Assembly: GCA_913065025.1 (NCBI GenBank)
Contig: CAJYAP010000012.1
Span: 1-32,634 of the forward strand
Direction of reading: 5' to 3'
From: an uncultured Gammaproteobacteria bacterium
GTDB taxonomy: Bacteria > Pseudomonadota > Gammaproteobacteria > Poriferisulfidales > GCA-002705445
DNA: 32,634 nucleotides
In this document: one piece after another, positions 1 through 9,663 of the stretch
Position numbering within the stretch: position 1 is the first letter of the stretch
Layout of the letters: each line of letters starts with the position of its first letter
Notes under the pieces: generated by a model
Seen by the model: the letters and a program-made list of their open reading frames with translations, nothing else
Databases searched by the model: none
Told to the model about the DNA's origin: nothing
Position numbers and translations under genes: made by a program

Positions 1-6
1 TTACTC

Positions 7-1544
7 TTATTCCCACTCTATTGTTGCTGGTGGTTTTGAAGAAATATCTAAGCAAACTCGGGAGATCTCAGGAACATTATTAATTATTTTTGTAGAAACC
101 TCTTCTAAAAAATCAAATGGAAAATCAAAAGGCTTTGCAGTCATAAAATCAATAGTTTTTACTGCTCTTAGAGTCACAACATTTCCGTAAGATCTTCCGT
201 CTCCTGTTACTCCAACTGATTTGACTGGCATGAAAACCGTAAAAGCTTGTGAAATTTTATTATAAAGGTTTTTGTCGTGTAGCATTTTTATAAAAATGTC
301 ATCAGCATTTCTTAGAATATCTGCATAGTCCTCTCTAACTTCTCCCAATATTCTTACTGCTAAGCCGGGCCCAGGAAAAGGATGCCTGTTAATTAATTTT
401 GGCTTAATTCCTAAATCAATTCCTAATTTTCTTACCTCGTCTTTAAATAACTCTCTTAATGGTTCCAGCAATTTTATATTTATATTTTTTGGCAAGCCAC
501 CTACATTATGATGCGACTTAATTAAATGTGCTTTATCTGACGAGGCTGCTGATTCTATAACATCAGGATATATAGTTCCTTGCGCTAACCATTTTGCTTT
601 TTTTATTTTTTTTGCCTCACTTTGAAATACATCTATAAATGTTTTACCAATAACTTTTCTTTTTTCCTCAGGATCAATAATGTCCTTGAGTCTATTTAAA
701 AATAATTTAGATGAATCCACATAAATAATTTTAATATTTTTAAAATCTTTAAAACCTTCTTCTACTTGGTTTTTTTCATTAAGTCTTAACAGTCCGTTAT
801 CAATAAATATACAAGTCAACTGCTTACTAATTGCTTTATGAATAATTGCTGCAGCTACTGATGAATCAACTCCACCTGATAAACCTAATATCACATGATC
901 ATCTTTTACCTCATTTCTTATAGCAGAAATTTGATTATCGATTATATTTTTTGTAGTCCAATTTCCACTTGATTTACAAATATTATTAACAAAATTATAA
1001 ATTATTTTTCCTTTATCTAATGTGTGGGTAACTTCAGGATGAAATTGAATACCATAAATTTCTTTTTCATTTGATTTTATAGCCGACAATCCCTTTTTAT
1101 TAGTTGATGCTATAACGGAAAAATTGTCTGGTGATTTTGTAACGCTATCACCATGAGACATCCAAGCTTCGATAGATTTATCTACACCCTCAAATATTTT
1201 CACATCTTTTATAACTTTTAGCTCAGCTTTTCCATATTCTCTTGAAGTTGATTCTTGTATAGTCCCATTAAACTTTTTACAAATTAATTGCATTCCAAAA
1301 CAAATACCCAATATAGGTATATTATTTTTAAATAATATATCAGGCAGATCGTAAGTATTGTCATTTGTTACGGAGTTAGGCCCTCCTGAAAGGATCACTC
1401 CGATAGCATTATTGAATGCATTTTTTTTATTTATAGATTCAGGTTGAAGGACTTCACAGTAAGTATTGTTTTCCCTTATCCGTCTTGCAATTAATTGTGT
1501 ATATTGAGATCCGTAATCAATTACTAAAATTTTTTCTTCGTGCA

Positions 1545-1545
<1 letters not shown>
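7..1545 (-). CDS. guaA: GMP synthase (glutamine-hydrolysing)
   Basis: This cytosolic enzyme converts XMP to GMP using ATP and glutamine, the last step of de novo guanine nucleotide synthesis. The 512-residue protein has the full family layout. The N-terminal class I glutamine amidotransferase domain carries the nucleophile Cys82 in GICFGMQ and the partners His169 and Glu171 in GIQFHPE. The ATP pyrophosphatase P-loop GLSGGVDSS lies at residues 221-229. The C-terminal dimerisation domain contains HPFPGPGLAVRILGE and ends in KPPATIEWE. Its ATG shares one base with the guaB stop (TAATG), so the two genes form a translationally coupled guaBA operon. The stop lies 6 bases from the window edge, so nothing can be said about termination downstream. 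Confidence 0.98.
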
Positions 1546-3062
<1,517 letters not shown>

Positions 3063-3096
3063 CAAAAGTATGTTTATATTGTATATTTAAAATATT

Positions 3097-4443
3097 ATGG
3101 CAATCACAGAGCGAAAGATATTTAGTGTAACTGATATCAATAAACATGTTAAAGAAATCATAGAGTATTCTTTTGATGGTTATACTATGGTTCAAGGCGA
3201 GATATCTCAGTTACAAAAAAGCCAATTAGGACATATATACATTACTCTTAAAGATGAAAAATCATCTGTGCGATGCACACTATGGAGTTCAAGAGTTGAA
3301 AAAATGGAAATTACTCCAAAAATTGGCCTAAAAGCTATAATTAAATGCAAAGTTTCTTTTTATGATAAAACTGGTTCCTATCAGCTAGATATTCTAGGAA
3401 TAACATCTTCAAGCATAGGTAAATTTCATGCGTTATTCGAAAAGTTAAAATTAAAATTAAAAGATGAGGGTTTATTTGATGTAAAATTTAAGAAACTGCT
3501 GCCAGAATATCCAAAAACCATATCAGTTATTACATCACTAACCGGATCTGTGTTACAGGATATTCTTAAAATTTTAGAAAGAAGAGCTCCTGGAATTAAT
3601 ATAGAAGTTTACGGATGCAATGTTCAAGGAGATAACTGCTCAAAAAGTATCATTAATCAACTTATTAGTATTAACAAAAAGAATACTTCTGACATTGTAA
3701 TCATTGCAAGAGGAGGTGGCTCTTTAGAAGATTTAATTGGATACAATGATGAGTTTTTGGCAAGGCAAATATATAACTCTAAAATACCAGTTATTACAGC
3801 AATAGGACATGAAACTGATACTACAATATCAGACCTTGTGTCAGATATTAGGGCAGCAACTCCATCAGAAGCTGCGGAAATTGCTACAAAAAAATCAGTT
3901 GATGATTTATTAAATAATATAGATGAATATAAAAAAGCTTTAAGTAATTCTATATGCAGAATTATAGATAATTTTAAAAACGCATTAAGAGAACTAAAAA
4001 ATATAATTGATAAAAATAATCCTTCAACGAAAATTTATAATTACTACCAAACAATCGATATATTTCATGAAACTCTTAAAACAAAATTACTATCTAATTT
4101 AATATCGAAGAGAAATAAAATTAATTCACTAAAAATAAAATTAAAAGGCTCTAATCCAGTCAATAAAGTTGATAAACTGGAGTCGATCTTAATCAGCAAA
4201 AAAGAACACTTAAAAAGTTTAATTACGAATATTTTAAATCAAAAGAGAAACATTTTAAAATTAAGAGAAAACACTATTAAAGATATTAGTCCATTGAATA
4301 TTTTAGAAAAAGGATATTCTTTAGTTTATTCCAATAACAAACTATCAAATAAGACTTCTTCTTTTAAAATTGATGAAGAAATTAAAATCCGAGTTATAGA
4401 TGGTGAAATATTGTCTAAAGTCAATAAAATTAAAAGAAATTAA
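3097..4443 (+). CDS. xseA: Exodeoxyribonuclease VII large subunit
   Basis: This is the large subunit of exonuclease VII, which with the XseB small subunit degrades single-stranded DNA to oligonucleotides in repair. The 448-residue protein has the N-terminal OB-fold DNA-binding domain (about residues 9-105, with VQGEISQLQKSQLGHIYITLKD). The catalytic domain follows, with IIARGGGSLEDLIGYNDE and VITAIGHETDTTISDLVSDIRAATPSEAAE, then a long Lys-rich coiled-coil C-terminus. It is the only plus-strand gene in the window and diverges from guaBA. No clear Shine-Dalgarno sequence precedes the ATG; the leader is nearly pure A/T. Its TAA stop overlaps the stop of the convergent small membrane protein gene. 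xseB is not in this window. Confidence 0.96.
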   Translation: MAITERKIFSVTDINKHVKEIIEYSFDGYTMVQGEISQLQKSQLGHIYITLKDEKSSVRCTLWSSRVEKMEITPKIGLKAIIKCKVSFYDKTGSYQLDILGITSSSIGKFHALFEKLKLKLKDEGLFDVKFKKLLPEYPKTISVITSLTGSVLQDILKILERRAPGINIEVYGCNVQGDNCSKSIINQLISINKKNTSDIVIIARGGGSLEDLIGYNDEFLARQIYNSKIPVITAIGHETDTTISDLVSDIRAATPSEAAEIATKKSVDDLLNNIDEYKKALSNSICRIIDNFKNALRELKNIIDKNNPSTKIYNYYQTIDIFHETLKTKLLSNLISKRNKINSLKIKLKGSNPVNKVDKLESILISKKEHLKSLITNILNQKRNILKLRENTIKDISPLNILEKGYSLVYSNNKLSNKTSSFKIDEEIKIRVIDGEILSKVNKIKRN

Positions 4444-4649
4444 TCTTCTTTCTTCCATTGCCATGGTGTTTCTTTGCATACTATAAAATATATGTATACA
4501 TTTATTAACAAGATTATTAAAAGTGCTAACGCAGCTCCAATAGACCAAAGTATGTCGTGTGGGTTATTTTGAAATCCAAATTGATTCATTCCCCAGAAAC
4601 ATACTGATGTGAATGCAATCATTATTGCTGCTGCTATGTATTCTCTCAC
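4440..4649 (-). CDS. Small two-helix membrane protein, function unknown
   Basis: I do not recognise this 69-residue protein. It has two hydrophobic segments, roughly residues 4-22 and 34-58. A short polar linker (NQFGFQNNPHD) separates them, and a charged tail, CKETPWQWKKED, follows. It is therefore probably an inner-membrane protein. The start is GTG, chosen because AAGGGG lies about 7 bases upstream. It is the last gene of the minus-strand redox cluster, 68 bp beyond the reductase gene. It runs convergently into xseA, with the two stop codons overlapping (4440-4443). The good ribosome binding site, coherent membrane pattern and codon use support a real gene, but the function is open. Confidence 0.7.
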   Translation of the reverse strand: MREYIAAAIMIAFTSVCFWGMNQFGFQNNPHDILWSIGAALALLIILLINVYIYFIVCKETPWQWKKED

Positions 4650-4674
4650 TTCGTTTCCCCTTGATTTTAGAAAT

Positions 4675-4699
4675 TGTTATTATTTTACAAATAATAACA
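4675..4699. repeat. Perfect 11-bp AT-rich inverted repeat
   Basis: TGTTATTATTT and its exact reverse complement are separated by the three bases TAC. The repeat lies between the reductase gene and the downstream small membrane protein gene. It could form an RNA hairpin on either strand, but it has one G-C pair only and no clean U-tract on the minus side. It is as likely an mRNA 3'-end stabiliser or partial terminator as chance in AT-rich DNA. Confidence 0.4.
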
Positions 4700-4717
4700 G
4701 AATTTTCCAGTGTTTTT

Positions 4718-5785
4718 TTATTTTGATCCAGAATCTAAGAATTTATCAAAGAATATCTCATTATTAGACATACCTTCTGCTGTAAATTCTTTTATTGCAG
4801 CATCTATCATTGGTGGCGGTCCACATAAATATCCTTGGCATTCTTTCATGTTCAACTTACCTTTTTCTATGTAATCTGACTTTAAGAAGTCAGTTACCAT
4901 ACCTCTTGCTCCTTTCCAATCTGATTCTTCTGGCTCCATATTTAAAACATATACAAATTCAAATTTGTAATTTGGATTCCATTTCTTTTGTATCTCTTCT
5001 AATTCTGCCTTACTATATATATCATCTTGCGTTCTTGCTCCAAATAGATATATTGCATCTCTTTCAACTTGATCTATTGCTGCTTGTTCCAATACAGCTT
5101 TAACTGCACTCATGCCACTTCCGCCAGCAATACAAACCATTGGTCCTTTTGCATCACGGTAATAAAACGAGCCAAATGGTGTTTTTACTTCTAGTTTCTG
5201 CCCTGTTGGATCTTTCTCAAATAACCACTTACTAAACCTTCCTTTTGGTACATTTCTTACAAAAAAAGATAACTCGTTTGGATTTTCATTTTGAGGTGCT
5301 TTTGCAAAAGAATAAGATCTTGATGACCCTACTTGCTTAACCATTAACTCTGAATACTGGCCTGCAGCACCACTATGCTCTAGACCATCTATACCTATTG
5401 TTAACTCCATAATATCATGCGTTAACGGCGTAACCTTATTGACTGTACCTGTGTATGATTTTGTTGCGCTTGCTTTTGCCTCACTATCAATCTCGACTTC
5501 AATGCTTAATGGAGTTTTAGCTCTGGACTGACACGCTAATATCATACCATCTTTTAATTGGTCGCCGTCTAACACATAGCTGAAATCAGCAGTAGGTTTT
5601 ATTTTTCCTTTTGTTAGTTTGCATGCACATGAACCACAACTTCCAACTCTGCAATCATGCGGGAATGCAACACCAGCTTTAAGTGCAGCGTCAAGAACGT
5701 TTTGCTCAGGCTCGACTTCGAACTTGAACTGATCAGAATTTAAGCTTACTTCCTGAGGGCCTTTTTTTTTGCCAAATCCAAACAT
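4718..5785 (-). CDS. 2Fe-2S ferredoxin/FAD/NAD(P) oxidoreductase (oxygenase-reductase type)
   Basis: This is an electron-transfer flavoprotein that would move electrons from NAD(P)H through FAD to a 2Fe-2S centre. The 355 residues hold an N-terminal plant-type ferredoxin domain with cluster ligands Cys45, Cys50, Cys53 and Cys85 (CX4CX2C...C). A ferredoxin-reductase FAD domain follows, with RSYS at 156-159. The NAD domain has GGSGMSAV at 221-228 and the terminal CGPPPMI at 321-327. This order matches reductase components of methane, phenol, toluene or benzoate oxygenases. No oxygenase subunit lies nearby, so the partner is unknown. The nearest purine-rich element (AAGGAA) is about 15 bases from the ATG, which is unusually far. 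It lies 72 bp downstream of the GST-like gene and probably belongs to its operon. Confidence 0.85.
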   Translation of the reverse strand: MFGFGKKKGPQEVSLNSDQFKFEVEPEQNVLDAALKAGVAFPHDCRVGSCGSCACKLTKGKIKPTADFSYVLDGDQLKDGMILACQSRAKTPLSIEVEIDSEAKASATKSYTGTVNKVTPLTHDIMELTIGIDGLEHSGAAGQYSELMVKQVGSSRSYSFAKAPQNENPNELSFFVRNVPKGRFSKWLFEKDPTGQKLEVKTPFGSFYYRDAKGPMVCIAGGSGMSAVKAVLEQAAIDQVERDAIYLFGARTQDDIYSKAELEEIQKKWNPNYKFEFVYVLNMEPEESDWKGARGMVTDFLKSDYIEKGKLNMKECQGYLCGPPPMIDAAIKEFTAEGMSNNEIFFDKFLDSGSK

Positions 5786-5857
5786 ATAAAAATAGTAATT
5801 CCTTGTGTCTAATACACTAACTTAATTAATTAATAATAAATTTCCAGTACGCAAAAC

Positions 5858-6532
5858 CTATGCTGAGTTAATGCCCACGCCTCTTAATGTTCCAGAATCT
5901 ACATCTTCTTTTGTAGGTAAACAAGTGTATGGAACTATAGCTTCTTTGCTTGTTGAGGGATGGCTTTTAACAGCTTCATACCACTCGCTAACTTTTGCTC
6001 TAGAAGATATAACGTCATTGCCTGAAATTTCTAAGGCATTGGTACATGACATCCAATGAATATCGGCTAAAGAAAACTCTCCACAAATATAAACGCCTTT
6101 CTTTAATTTTGGGTCTGGTGGGTTTGCTAATATATTCTCTAGTATATCAAATGCTTTATTAACAGTATCAATATTGCCGCCTGATCCTGTTAACATTCCG
6201 TAAGCTTCCATCTGAACATAATCAGTTGCGATGTGAGCATATTGATACATGATTGCTCTAATAACCCCATTTCTTGGGACTAATGATGGGCCAAAACCTT
6301 TATCATCTAAATAAGACAATATTGCATTCGGGCCATAAACAACATTATCCAAATCTTTTAGAACTGGCGCACTATGAAGAGGTGAAATATCAGCCGCTTC
6401 TTCACCACTACTAATTTTATGAGTTTCAATATCTACACCTTTTTCAGCAGCTGTCTGTAATGCCTTAGCTGTATTTATACAACTTGGATTACCATATAAT
6501 TGCATCGCCGATGCTAACTTATCACCGATCAT
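5858..6532 (-). CDS. Glutathione S-transferase-like protein
   Basis: This is a soluble 224-residue protein with the two-domain GST fold. The thioredoxin-like N-terminal half starts QLYGNPSC and carries the cis-proline motif APVL at 55-58. The usual glutathione-binding E-S dipeptide is replaced by PN in GPNAI (67-71). The all-helical C-terminal half contains the N-capping-box-like SLADI at 154-158. The missing E-S pair makes glutathione use uncertain, so it may be a scaffold, a peroxidase-like or a detoxification enzyme. The start is set by a strong TAGGAGGG ribosome binding site 4 bases before the ATG. It follows the small ferredoxin gene by 33 bp and precedes the reductase, so it is probably co-expressed with redox partners. 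Confidence 0.82.
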   Translation of the reverse strand: MIGDKLASAMQLYGNPSCINTAKALQTAAEKGVDIETHKISSGEEAADISPLHSAPVLKDLDNVVYGPNAILSYLDDKGFGPSLVPRNGVIRAIMYQYAHIATDYVQMEAYGMLTGSGGNIDTVNKAFDILENILANPPDPKLKKGVYICGEFSLADIHWMSCTNALEISGNDVISSRAKVSEWYEAVKSHPSTSKEAIVPYTCLPTKEDVDSGTLRGVGINSA

Positions 6533-6565
6533 ATTTCCCTCCTAAGAGAATACTATTTAAAATTG

Positions 6566-6742
6566 TTATTCTATTTTTAAAGCCCCAGATGGACACTCAG
6601 AAACTACATCTGTTATTTTATCTTCTGACGCAGCAGATGTATCAATAACAAATTTACCATCTTCTATTTTAAAAACTTCTGGTGCTCCTTGAACACACTT
6701 CCCAGCATGAATACAAACACTTTCATCCCATGATACTTTCAT
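6566..6742 (-). CDS. Small divergent iron-sulfur ferredoxin (Fer4_19/YjdI-like)
   Basis: This 58-residue protein begins MKVSWDESVCIHAGKC and ends CPSGALKIE. Three cysteines (10, 16 and 50) form the pattern CX5C...CP. This resembles the divergent mono-cluster family typified by E. coli YjdI, and also the small 3Fe-4S ferredoxins that serve cytochromes P450. It is therefore likely a cytosolic one-electron carrier. The ATG has a good AGGAG site 6 bases upstream, and the stop is TAA. A predicted promoter (6777-6805) stands in front. The gene leads a probable operon with the GST-like protein and the ferredoxin reductase, which could be its electron donor. With three cysteines, the cluster could be 3Fe-4S or a 4Fe-4S with a non-Cys fourth ligand. 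Confidence 0.88.
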   Translation of the reverse strand: MKVSWDESVCIHAGKCVQGAPEVFKIEDGKFVIDTSAASEDKITDVVSECPSGALKIE

Positions 6743-6776
6743 ATCGTTCTCCTCTCTTTTTTAAACTTCGACCTTT

Positions 6777-6805
6777 ATTTTACCGAAAAATCCAAACTCT
6801 GCAAA
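6777..6805 (-). promoter_or_regulatory. Predicted promoter of the ferredoxin-GST-reductase cluster
   Basis: On the minus strand TTTGCA (6805-6800; four of six -35 matches) is followed after 17 bp by TAAAAT (6782-6777; five of six -10 matches). The start of the small ferredoxin lies 34 bp beyond. It sits in the 100-bp gap after msrB. A 7-bp AT inverted repeat lies just upstream near 6808-6823, but I could not name an operator. Confidence 0.4.
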
Positions 6806-6842
6806 GCCTTATATATGTATATAAAGTGATATATTGATGTAA

Positions 6843-7217
6843 TTAAGAATTTTTGAACTTTAGACTTATAGAATTAATACAAAATCGTTTGAAATTAGGG
6901 CTTGGCCCATCATTAAAAACATGTCCTAAATGACTTTTACACTTTGAACATTGAACTTCCACCCTAGTCATGCCATGACTTGTATCTTTGATATATAATA
7001 TATTTTCTTTTGTAATTGGTGCCGTGAAACTTGGCCAGCCTGATCCTGAATCAAACTTCTCTTTTGAACTAAATAATTGGTTTTTACAACATTTACAAAG
7101 ATATATACCGTCTTCGTAAAATTTATCATAGTTTCCTGAAAAAGCAGGCTCTGTTCCTTTTTCTCTACAAACAAGAAACTCTTCTTTAGTTAATATGCTT
7201 TTCCAATCTTTTTGCAT
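6843..7217 (-). CDS. msrB: Peptide-methionine (R)-S-oxide reductase
   Basis: This enzyme repairs oxidised methionine by reducing the R-sulfoxide in proteins. The 124 residues cover the MsrB domain only, with no MsrA fusion. Two zinc-binding Cys pairs are visible (Cys41/Cys44 and Cys90/Cys93). The substrate motif GSGWPSF is at 58-64, HLGHVF follows the second pair, and the catalytic Cys113 sits in RFCINSISL. No signal peptide is seen, so it is cytosolic. An AGGTG element lies just before the ATG. The start is 17 bp from the pnp stop, so it is probably read from the pnp transcript. Confidence 0.96.
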   Translation of the reverse strand: MQKDWKSILTKEEFLVCREKGTEPAFSGNYDKFYEDGIYLCKCCKNQLFSSKEKFDSGSGWPSFTAPITKENILYIKDTSHGMTRVEVQCSKCKSHLGHVFNDGPSPNFKRFCINSISLKFKNS

Positions 7218-7234
7218 TCACACCTAGAGGTTTA

Positions 7235-9310
7235 TTAATTCAAGCCCTTCATTGTAAGTTTAATTCTTCCTTGCCTGTCTATCTCAAGAACCTTAACTTT
7301 AACAACTTCTCCTTCTTTAACCTTATCCGTAACATTTTCTACTCTTTCTTCGCAAATTTGTGAAATATGAACCAAACCATCTTTACCTGGAAGTAATGTA
7401 ACAAAAGCTCCAAAATCCATAATTTTTGCAACCTTACCTTCGTAAACTTTATCAACCTCTACATCTGCTGTTAATTGCTCAATTTTTGCTTTTGCAAGCT
7501 CCACTGCATCCTTGTCAACAGCTGATATTTTTATCATACCTGTATCATCAATATCTATTACTGCGCCAGTTTCTTCTGTTAACGATCTTATTGTTGCCCC
7601 ACCTTTTCCTATAACATCTCTAACCTTATCTGACTTAACCTGGATTGTAACGAACCTTGGTGCATTTTCTGAAACCTCATTTCTTGAAGACTGAATTACT
7701 TTGTTCATTTCACCTAAAATATGAATTCTTCCATCTTTAGCTTGAGCAAGTGCAATTTTCATTATTTCTTCGGTAATACCGTTAATTTTTATATCCATTT
7801 GAAGTGCAGTTACACCATCATTAGTTCCTGCAACTTTAAAATCCATATCTCCTAGATGATCTTCGTCCCCTAATATATCTGACAAGACGACAAAATCACT
7901 ACCCTCTTTAATTAAACCCATTGCTATACCAGCAACTGGAGCAACTATTGGTACACCTGCATCCATTAGAGATAAACTTGAACCACACACACTTGCCATA
8001 GAACTTGATCCATTTGATTCTGTGATTTCTGAAACAACTCTTATTACATATGGAAATTCTTCGGGAGATGGCAATACTGGGACTATTGCTCTTTTTGCTA
8101 ATTTTCCATGACCAATCTCTCTTCTTTTTGGAGATCCTACAAATCCTGTCTCACCAACTGAGTATGGAGGGAAATTATAATGAAGCATAAATTTATCTTC
8201 ATATTTTCCATCTATTGCATCAATTATTTGCCCATCTCTGTCTGTGCCTAATGTTGCAACTACTATGGCTTGGGTTTCACCTCTAGTAAATAAAGCGCTA
8301 CCATGTGTTTTTGGGAGCATATCAACTTCGATACTAATATCTCTAATAGTTTTATTATCTCTTCCATCAATTCTAGGTTTGCCAGCAATAATATTTTTTC
8401 TTACAACGTCTTTTTGAAGATCATGTATTGAATTTTCTATACAATCTTTCTTACACTCATCTGTTTTATTATATTTCTCAATAGCACTTTCTTTAATTTC
8501 TGAAATTTTAATATTTCTTTCAGCTTTATCTGATATTAAATATGCTTCAGTAATACTATCTTTATAATGGTCGTAAACCTCTTTTTCTAACTTTTCATTT
8601 TCATTTTCTGGCTTGACCCAACCATAATCTTTTATGCCAAATTCTTCTGCAAAATTATTAATTTCGTTAATTAAACTCTGCATCTCTTTGTGACCAAAAG
8701 AAACCGCTCCAAGCATAACTTCTTCACTAAGCATTTTTGCTTCTGACTCGACCATCAGAACCCCATCTTTTGTTCCTGCAACCATTAAATCTAATTCTGA
8801 TGTTGATAATTCTGTTTTACTAGGGTTTAAAATGTAAGAACCGTCTTGATATCCTATTCTTGCAGCACCTAATGGACCTTGAAAAGGAACACCAGCAATT
8901 TTAAGTGCTGCTGACGCACCAATTAAAGATGCAATATCAGCATCAACTTCAGTATTTAAACTCATGACGGTACAAATAACTTGCACTTCATGAGTAAATT
9001 CTTTTGGAAATAATGGTCTTATTGGTCTATCTATTAATCTAGATATTAAAGTTTCTTTCTCTGCAGGTCTGCCTTCTCTTTTGAAAAAACCACCTGGTAT
9101 TTTACCAGCAGCATAAGTTTTTTCTTGGTAGTTAACAGTTAATGGGAAAAAGTCTCTTGATTGGCCATCATTTTTTGCTACTACTGTTGTTAATACAACT
9201 GTTCCTTCAATATTAACTAGTACTGCCCCATTTGCTTGTCTAGCAATTTGACCTGTTTCTAATATTACTTCATGATTTCCGTACTGGAACTTTTTTTTCA
9301 ATGGTTTCAT
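7235..9310 (-). CDS. pnp: Polyribonucleotide nucleotidyltransferase (PNPase)
   Basis: This is the phosphorolytic 3'-5' exoribonuclease of mRNA decay, which normally works as a trimer and as part of the degradosome. The 691 residues contain two RNase PH domains. The first has [13 protein letters not shown], and the second has [12 protein letters not shown] and the active-site loop with [18 protein letters not shown] domain follows (about 553-613, GKGG at 568-571) and an S1 domain (about 621-691). The C-terminus stops right after S1, shorter than E. coli PNPase (711 residues). AAGAG lies upstream of the ATG. It starts only 14 bp after the rpsO stop, which leaves no room for the E. coli type RNase III-cleaved autoregulatory leader. 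Confidence 0.98.
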   Translation of the reverse strand: MKPLKKKFQYGNHEVILETGQIARQANGAVLVNIEGTVVLTTVVAKNDGQSRDFFPLTVNYQEKTYAAGKIPGGFFKREGRPAEKETLISRLIDRPIRPLFPKEFTHEVQVICTVMSLNTEVDADIASLIGASAALKIAGVPFQGPLGAARIGYQDGSYILNPSKTELSTSELDLMVAGTKDGVLMVESEAKMLSEEVMLGAVSFGHKEMQSLINEINNFAEEFGIKDYGWVKPENENEKLEKEVYDHYKDSITEAYLISDKAERNIKISEIKESAIEKYNKTDECKKDCIENSIHDLQKDVVRKNIIAGKPRIDGRDNKTIRDISIEVDMLPKTHGSALFTRGETQAIVVATLGTDRDGQIIDAIDGKYEDKFMLHYNFPPYSVGETGFVGSPKRREIGHGKLAKRAIVPVLPSPEEFPYVIRVVSEITESNGSSSMASVCGSSLSLMDAGVPIVAPVAGIAMGLIKEGSDFVVLSDILGDEDHLGDMDFKVAGTNDGVTALQMDIKINGITEEIMKIALAQAKDGRIHILGEMNKVIQSSRNEVSENAPRFVTIQVKSDKVRDVIGKGGATIRSLTEETGAVIDIDDTGMIKISAVDKDAVELAKAKIEQLTADVEVDKVYEGKVAKIMDFGAFVTLLPGKDGLVHISQICEERVENVTDKVKEGEVVKVKVLEIDRQGRIKLTMKGLN

Positions 9311-9324
9311 TATTTTCTCTTAGG

Positions 9325-9594
9325 TTATCTTCTTAGACCTAAAGATGAGATTATTGTTTGATATCTTTCAATATTCTTTCTTTTTAGGTAATCAAGTAGC
9401 TTTCTTCTTGTGTTCACCATTTTTAACAATCCATGTCGCGAATGATGGTCTTTTTTATGAACGCTAAAATGATCGCTAAGAAAATCAATCCTTTTTGACA
9501 ATAACGCTATTTGTATTTCAGGAGACCCTGTGTCTGAAGATCCCTTCTGGTATTGCTCTATAACTTTACTTTTTTCTTCTGTTGATAATGCCAT
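9325..9594 (-). CDS. rpsO: 30S ribosomal protein S15
   Basis: This primary 16S rRNA-binding protein organises the platform of the 30S subunit. The chosen ATG gives 89 residues beginning [15 protein letters not shown], which matches the family length exactly. It contains the conserved [10 protein letters not shown] and [14 protein letters not shown] segments and ends YLKRKN...LGLRR. An in-frame GTG three codons earlier (9603) is less likely: it lacks family support and would fall within the ribosome binding site (AGTGGA) of the ATG. It is followed by pnp after 14 bp and preceded by a predicted promoter at 9626-9653. Confidence 0.97.
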   Translation of the reverse strand: MALSTEEKSKVIEQYQKGSSDTGSPEIQIALLSKRIDFLSDHFSVHKKDHHSRHGLLKMVNTRRKLLDYLKRKNIERYQTIISSLGLRR

Positions 9595-9625
9595 AATTTC
9601 CACTTATTCTTTAATTTAAGGCCGC

Positions 9626-9653
9626 ATTCTATCACGTTATATTAATCATACAA
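9626..9653 (-). promoter_or_regulatory. Predicted rpsO promoter
   Basis: On the minus strand TTGTAT (9653-9648) is followed after 16 bp by TAGAAT (9631-9626) and a GC-rich GCGGCC block at the likely start site. It lies in the 69-bp truB-rpsO gap. The implied leader is only about 25 bases, short for an S15 pseudoknot operator of the E. coli kind. Confidence 0.45.
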
Positions 9654-9663
9654 ACATTAAGTT

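Noticed and set aside
6808-6823. TTATATA-TG-TATATAA inverted repeat after msrB as a terminator
   Set aside because: All A/T, 7-bp arms, two-base loop and no U-tract; too weak to call.
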